NCBI RefSeq assembly: GCF_019793465.1
Contig: NZ_JAILYJ010000002.1
Span: forward strand, 496,001 to 560,000
Origin: Rhizobium croatiense
GTDB taxonomy: Bacteria; Pseudomonadota; Alphaproteobacteria; Rhizobiales; Rhizobiaceae
Direction of reading: 5' to 3'
Length of the DNA stretch: 64,000 nt
A program made the position numbers and the translations under genes. Shown here piece by piece: positions 60,260 through 64,000 of this stretch (positions are counted from its first letter, which is position 1; every line of letters begins with the position of its first letter). Under the pieces are notes generated by a model. The model was not told the origin of the DNA. It made no database searches and worked only from the letters and a program-made list of their open reading frames with translations.

Positions 60260-61156
60260 CTATCGAAACAAGGCGAGCGTGCCGGCCATTTCCTCGCGGA
60301 TCCAGGCCTTGAAATCCTTGACCTTCTTCGGCTCGCGCGCACCCTCGGCGGTGATGAAATAATGGCCGAAGCCGGTGCGCGCCCGAATGCCGAAGGGGGC
60401 CGCCAGCCGGCCTTCGGCAAGTGCGAAGTGAGCAAGCGTCTGCCAGGCGAGCATGACGCCCTGGCCGGCGATCGCCGCATCGAGGCAGAGAGAGGCGTCG
60501 TTGAAGACGTGGCGCGTCGCAAGCGTCGCGCCCGACAGGCCCGCCTCCCGCATCCAGACCTCCCAGCTGAACATGGCGCGGCCATCGATGATGGCAGGCA
60601 ATGCCAGGATATCGGCGGGCTCTTTCAATTTCGCCGCCATCTCGGGCGAGCAGACCGGAAAGACCTCCTGTTGCAGCAGCAGTTCGGCCTTCACGTCAGG
60701 CCATTTGCCGGTACCGACGCGGATGCCGATATCGACATCGCCCAGCGCCGGATTGACGAGATTGGTCGTCGCATCCAGCCGCAGCTTGATGTCGGGATGA
60801 CACTCGGCGAAGCGATCGAGCCGGCAGACGAGCCAGCGGGCGGCGAAGACCGGCGCCACCGAGATGGTCAGGATCGTATCGTCCTTGCGGCTGGCGATCG
60901 ATACCGCCGCCGAAAGACGGGCAAAGCCCTCGTCGAGTGCTGAAAGCACCGGCCGGCCGGCTTCGGTGGCGATCATGCCACGGGCGGTGCGCTCGAAGAT
61001 CACCTGCCCCAGCTGCGCCTCGGCCTTGATCACCTGCTGGCTGACGGCGCCGACCGAGACGCCAAGCTCGTCGGCGGCCGCCTGCAGCGAGCCGAGACGG
61101 CCGACCGCCTCCAGTGCCCTGAGGCCGTTGAGATGGACCGTGTTGAGGTTCTTCAT
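60260..61156 (-). CDS. LysR-type transcriptional regulator, GcvA-like
   Basis: Regulator of 298 residues. The HTH (about 10-65) reads GLRALEAVGRLGSLQAAADELGVSVGAVSQQVIKAEAQLGQVIFERTARG, then a substrate-binding domain with DVDIGIRVGTGKWPDV and DAAIAGQGVMLAW, typical of GcvA-like LysR proteins. TATAG-TTTTT-CTATA (61156-61170) overlaps its start codon and is a possible autoregulatory site. It is divergent from a small ORF and does not sit beside an obvious target operon. Confidence 0.9.
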   Translation of the reverse strand: MKNLNTVHLNGLRALEAVGRLGSLQAAADELGVSVGAVSQQVIKAEAQLGQVIFERTARGMIATEAGRPVLSALDEGFARLSAAVSIASRKDDTILTISVAPVFAARWLVCRLDRFAECHPDIKLRLDATTNLVNPALGDVDIGIRVGTGKWPDVKAELLLQQEVFPVCSPEMAAKLKEPADILALPAIIDGRAMFSWEVWMREAGLSGATLATRHVFNDASLCLDAAIAGQGVMLAWQTLAHFALAEGRLAAPFGIRARTGFGHYFITAEGAREPKKVKDFKAWIREEMAGTLALFR

Positions 61157-61268
61157 ATAGTTTTTCTATAGCAGAGCCGCGGTAAACTCAATTGAAAATC
61201 CGCCCGAGGAAGCCGACATTGCAGCATAGGATCATGATCCAGCGCCGCTGGAGAAAGCGAGGCCTGCC

Positions 61269-61469
61269 GTGTCGTTGCTGAAGTTTTTCTTGAAGCCCAT
61301 TGCTGGTATCAGCAGCACGCAACCTGCCAATAGCCCGACCTGCGAGGAGGATCCGCTGCGCCATCCAGAGATCGAGCGTATGTCGCTGCGCGAAATCGCC
61401 GATCTGCCGCTTGGGGCGGAGACCGGTTTTCATGCAGAGGCGAAACCGCCCCTGGCGAAATGCGCGTGA
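61269..61469 (+). CDS. Small conserved-looking protein, GTG start
   Basis: Protein of 66 residues: a short hydrophobic start (SLLKFFLKPIAG), then DPLRHPEIERMSLREIADLPLG, a phrase that I associate with small rhizobial proteins of unknown function. GAGG precedes GTG 61269. Its function is unknown. A DNA-binding YjbR gene starts 39 bases after it, so the two may be co-transcribed. Confidence 0.6.
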   Translation: MSLLKFFLKPIAGISSTQPANSPTCEEDPLRHPEIERMSLREIADLPLGAETGFHAEAKPPLAKCA

Positions 61470-61508
61470 CATCGTGCTAAGTTTCGCCCGAGGAAAAAGG
61501 GCGGGACA

Positions 61509-61874
61509 ATGGCCGGCGAAGTCGACCTTATCTTCGAGCGCTTGAAGCGGCTGGCGGCGGAAGCCGGCCTGCCCGACGTCGAGGAGAGCACCTCCTACGG
61601 CAATCCGGCGCTGAAGGTTGCCGGCAAGAGTTTTGTTGCGGTGAAAAACCCCGAGACGATCGTCATCTCGATTTCGCTCGACGACAAGGATCATCTCCTG
61701 GAAATGGCGCCCGACATCTACTTCCAGACCGATCATTATGTCGGTTGGCCGCATCTGCCGCTGCGCGCCGCCCTGATCGGCGACGACGAATTGCGGCTGC
61801 GGCTGATCGGCGCCTGGCTGTTCCGTGCGCCGAAGAAGCTCGCCGATCGTTTCGGGCGTCAGCCGCAGTCATAG
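61509..61874 (+). CDS. MmcQ/YjbR-family protein
   Basis: Protein of 121 residues with the CyaY-like YjbR fold: VEESTSYGNPALKVAGKSFVAVKNPETIVISISLDDKD, then YFQTDHYVGWPHLPLRAALI and a C-terminal helix (LIGAWLFRAPKKLADRF). The family is thought to bind DNA, with no settled function. AGGAAAAAGGGCGGGACA precedes ATG 61509. Monocistronic or joined to the small ORF upstream. Confidence 0.85.
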   Translation: MAGEVDLIFERLKRLAAEAGLPDVEESTSYGNPALKVAGKSFVAVKNPETIVISISLDDKDHLLEMAPDIYFQTDHYVGWPHLPLRAALIGDDELRLRLIGAWLFRAPKKLADRFGRQPQS

Positions 61875-62128
61875 GCGGGCGCGCTGAATGGCGAGCGCCG
61901 CAACCGGGGGCGTGGGGGCGCTGATCTTTTTGAAGCGCACAAACATGCGCAGCGGTTTTGCAGCAGCGACATGCGTAAAAACAACAAGCGAAAGCAGGCC
62001 AAGCGAATCTGAAAAATTGCGCCCCGTTTCAGGCGACGGCGCGTCGCAAAAAGCGATCGCGCAGGGTGAGCCTCTCTGTCAATATACGCATCTCCGCGTC
62101 GATCGACAGTCCATCCAGGAGGCCCACC

Positions 62129-62969
62129 ATGAAAGACATCGTCGCCTTGGTCACCGGCGCAAGCCGCGGCATTGGCCGCGGCATCGCCCTTGCTTTGCTT
62201 GCCGAAGGGTTCACGGTGCATGTGACCGCCAGGACGCGTTTCGAGGCAGAGGCAGAGCAAGCCGGATCGGCGGGCTCACTCGAGGGGCTCGAGCTTGAAG
62301 CGGCAAAACTGCCTGGACACATCGTCGTCCACCGATGCGATCACGGCAAAGACGCCCGACACCGAGCGTGTGGCTGACGCTATACGGGCGGGCGGCAGGC
62401 TCGATATTCTGGTGAACAATGCCTGGCCGGGTTACGAGAACATGGTCGAAGACGGGGATTTCACCTGGCCCCAGCCGTTCTGGCAGCAGCCGGCCTGGCG
62501 ATGGGAGGCGATGATCGGCACTGCGCTGAGAGGCGCTTTCATGATGTCGCGGGCGGTCGCTCCGCTGATGATCCCGGCGCGACGCGGCCTGATCGTCAAC
62601 ATTTCCTTCTGGGCAGCCCAGCTCTACGAGGGCAATGCGATCTACGGCATCGCCAAGGCTGCCGCCGACAAGATGGCCGCGGATTTCGCGCATGAGCTGC
62701 GCTCTTACAATGTCGCGGCGATCGCTCTCTATCCGGGGCTGGTCCGTACCGAAGCCGTTCTTGAGAATGCCGAATATTTCGACATGAGCAATTCGGAATC
62801 GCCTCAGTTCATCGGCCATGTCATAGCGGGGTTGTGGCGAGACCCGGCGCTGATGTTGAAATCCGGGCACGCTCTGATAGCGGCGGCGTTGGCGCGGGAA
62901 TACGGCATCGCGGATATCGACGGCTACAGGCCGGCTCCCCTTTCCGCCGCCGACTTTGCCCCGGACTGA
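62129..62969 (+). pseudogene. Short-chain dehydrogenase gene with single-base frameshift
   Basis: The first part (62129 to about 62344) reads MKDIVALVTGASRGIGRGIA with the T-G-x3-G-x-G cofactor motif and ends ...GHIVVHRCDH. From about 62347 the same protein continues in another frame: KTPDTERVADAIRAGGRLDILVNNAWPGYENMV. Removing one G from the GG at 62345-62346 joins the halves (H-A-K-T). The second part has lost the classical Y-x3-K only partly (Y in NAIYGIAKAAADK is present). So it is a pseudogene or a sequencing error. AGGAGG precedes ATG 62129. Confidence 0.85.
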
Positions 62970-63067
62970 TGTTGGCGCGCCGACATGAAGCAAAGAGATC
63001 GCCAAACTCAACTTGGGCTCACTTCCCGCTGGGCCGGGTTGACCCGTCGTCCTTTCACGTGTAAATA

Positions 63068-63082
63068 GCTAGACAGTCTAGC
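63068..63082. promoter_or_regulatory. Operator-like palindrome before the toxin-antitoxin pair
   Basis: GCTAGAC-A-GTCTAGC is a perfect 15-bp dyad 13 bases upstream of the antitoxin ATG, the usual place for Phd-type autoregulation. Confidence 0.75.
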
Positions 63083-63095
63083 CAGTAGATCTCTC

Positions 63096-63350
63096 ATGGA
63101 ATGGCAATTGCAGGACGCAAAGAACCGGTTCTCAAAATTGGTGCAAAAGGCGCGAGATGAGGGGCCGCAGGTGGTCACGTTGCGCGGAGAGCGCACGGCT
63201 GTCGTCTTGTCCGCCCGCGATTACGACGCCTTGCGTACCGGCCGCCCGACCCTGGTCGACGATCTGCTGGGTGGCCCTGCCTGGGACGACGACCTTACCG
63301 GTGCGGCGGAAGCGCGGGCCAAGATCCCAAGCCGCAGCGTGACCTTCTGA
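63096..63350 (+). CDS. Phd/YefM-family antitoxin
   Basis: Antitoxin of 84 residues. The N-terminal Phd fold is clear: MEWQLQDAKNRFSKLVQKARDEGPQVVTLRGERTAVVLSARDYDAL. The C-terminal part (PTLVDDLLGGPAWDDDL) is the acidic toxin-binding tail. The TGA overlaps the toxin ATG by one base. It should bind the palindrome just upstream and repress the pair. Confidence 0.92.
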   Translation: MEWQLQDAKNRFSKLVQKARDEGPQVVTLRGERTAVVLSARDYDALRTGRPTLVDDLLGGPAWDDDLTGAAEARAKIPSRSVTF

Positions 63351-63757
63351 TGTATCTGATCGATACGAACATCGTCTCGGAGGCGCGGCGCGGCACGCCG
63401 CAGGCGGTTTCCTGGCTACGCTCCGTCGATCCGCTGAGCATTCACCTGAGCGCGCTGAGCCTTGGCGAGATCATGCGCGGCATTGCCCTCAAACAGAGAT
63501 CCGACCCGAAAGCCGCGGCCCATCTAGCCGAGTGGCTGCGCAAGCTGCGGCATGATCACAGCGCCCGCATCCTGCCGGTGACAGATCAGATCGCCGTGGA
63601 ATGGGGCCGAATCGCCCCGATCCGGCCGCGTGGCGACATCGACGGGCTGATAGCCGCGACCGCCATCGTCCATGATCTGATCGTCGTCACCCGCAATGTC
63701 GGAGACTTCGACGACACGGGCGCATCGGTGATCGACCCCTGGGAGTCCTCGGCATGA
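63350..63757 (+). CDS. PIN-domain toxin, VapC/FitB type
   Basis: RNase of 135 residues. PIN acidic residues are visible: D5 in YLIDTNIVSE, Glu in SLGEIMRG (near residue 39), Asp in GDIDGLIAATA (near 98) and Asp in TRNVGDFDDTG (near 117), all in standard order. VapC-type toxins cleave tRNA or rRNA; the target is unknown. It is translationally coupled to the Phd-like gene. The pairing Phd antitoxin with PIN toxin is common in rhizobia. Confidence 0.93.
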   Translation: MYLIDTNIVSEARRGTPQAVSWLRSVDPLSIHLSALSLGEIMRGIALKQRSDPKAAAHLAEWLRKLRHDHSARILPVTDQIAVEWGRIAPIRPRGDIDGLIAATAIVHDLIVVTRNVGDFDDTGASVIDPWESSA

Positions 63758-63802
63758 GCTGCGGGACCAAACGGCCTGCCCCGCGACCCTCGGGCATTGC
63801 CA

Positions 63803-64000
63803 TCAACCTCGATCGTAAGCGAGCGCGCGCTGAACGGCGGGGCGCTGCAGCATGCGGGCGTGGTGATCGCTGACCTTTGCGAAGCGGGCGGGATCGACGC
63901 CGTCGGTCGGCAGCCAGTCGGTTATGACGAAGAGATAGGGGTCAGCGAGCGAATAGGTCTCGCCCATCACCCAGGGGCCTTTGAACATCGTCTCTTCGAT
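63803..64000 (-). CDS. Glutathione S-transferase, C-terminal part (cut by window edge)
   Basis: The minus-strand frame is open to the window end (65 visible codons) and reads FKGPWVMGETYSLADPYLFVITDWL...LQRPAVQRALAYDRG, the end of a GST all-helical domain with the G-E-x-Y-S-L-A-D capping motif. The N-terminal thioredoxin-like domain lies outside. It faces the toxin gene convergently, with a 45-base gap. Confidence 0.88.
   Translation of the reverse strand: MEETMFKGPWVMGETYSLADPYLFVITDWLPTDGVDPARFAKVSDHHARMLQRPAVQRALAYDRG

Noticed and set aside
62129..62969. Programmed frameshift in the SDR gene
   Set aside because: No slippery heptamer or downstream structure is evident, and SDR genes are not known to use frameshifting; a mutation or sequencing error is simpler.

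Overview
The window reads as ordinary chromosomal DNA from a rhizobial alphaproteobacterium (Rhizobium etli/leguminosarum type). This rests on the high G+C content, the dmeR-dmeF metal-efflux pair, the DUF47-pit phosphate pair, ohr/ohrR, a Tat-exported beta-helix protein, ligase-associated repair genes, and many short palindromic intergenic repeats of the kind that litter rhizobial genomes. I see no rRNA, tRNA, CRISPR array, prophage or complete insertion sequence. The organism assignment is inferred from gene content and not from a marker gene.

Layout. 0-12 kb: 3' part of a PQQ glucose dehydrogenase, class A beta-lactamase, dmeR-dmeF, a GNAT enzyme, a GST, two c-type cytochromes, a LysR relic, a LysE exporter divergent from a WYL regulator, a metallophosphoesterase and superoxide dismutase. 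12-27 kb: methyltransferase, TauE/SafE permease, SnoaL-like protein, MFS exporter, TetR/GST divergent pair, NAD synthetase, a cyclase fragment, class IV aminotransferase, zinc alcohol dehydrogenase, sugar isomerase, cupin, CorC-like membrane protein, trans-aconitate methyltransferase and zwf. 27-41 kb: Nudix, HerA-like ATPase, a 29-codon ORF with an XRE regulator, two ABC-F ATPases (the second with a leader ORF and competing RNA pairings), a VOC/DUF1579/DUF899 cluster divergent from a MarR regulator, ohr/ohrR, rpsU and a cold-shock gene. 41-51 kb: two L,D-transpeptidases, an AbiEii-like nucleotidyltransferase with a small partner, hydrolases, ATP-dependent DNA ligase with its MBL exonuclease, a GDPD and a soluble PAS chemoreceptor. 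51-64 kb: LuxR solo, PAS-GAF-GGDEF-EAL protein, beta-helix protein, PEBP protein, GST, DUF47-pit, Nudix, LysR, a frameshifted SDR gene, a Phd/VapC-type toxin-antitoxin pair and the edge of another GST.

Most genes are single or in short operons, and several control circuits can be read directly: a G6-tract operator before dmeR, an inverted repeat between tetR and gst, an OhrR box between ohr and ohrR, a PHO box between DUF47-pit and a Nudix gene, and a palindrome before the toxin-antitoxin pair. The observation I find most worth testing is the leader of the second ABC-F gene. A 23-codon ORF with a near-perfect Shine-Dalgarno is followed by a segment that can pair either with the end of the leader ORF or with the ABC-F start region, the layout expected of drug-sensing translational attenuation. 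The AbiEii-like pair and a predicted leaderless marR mRNA come next.
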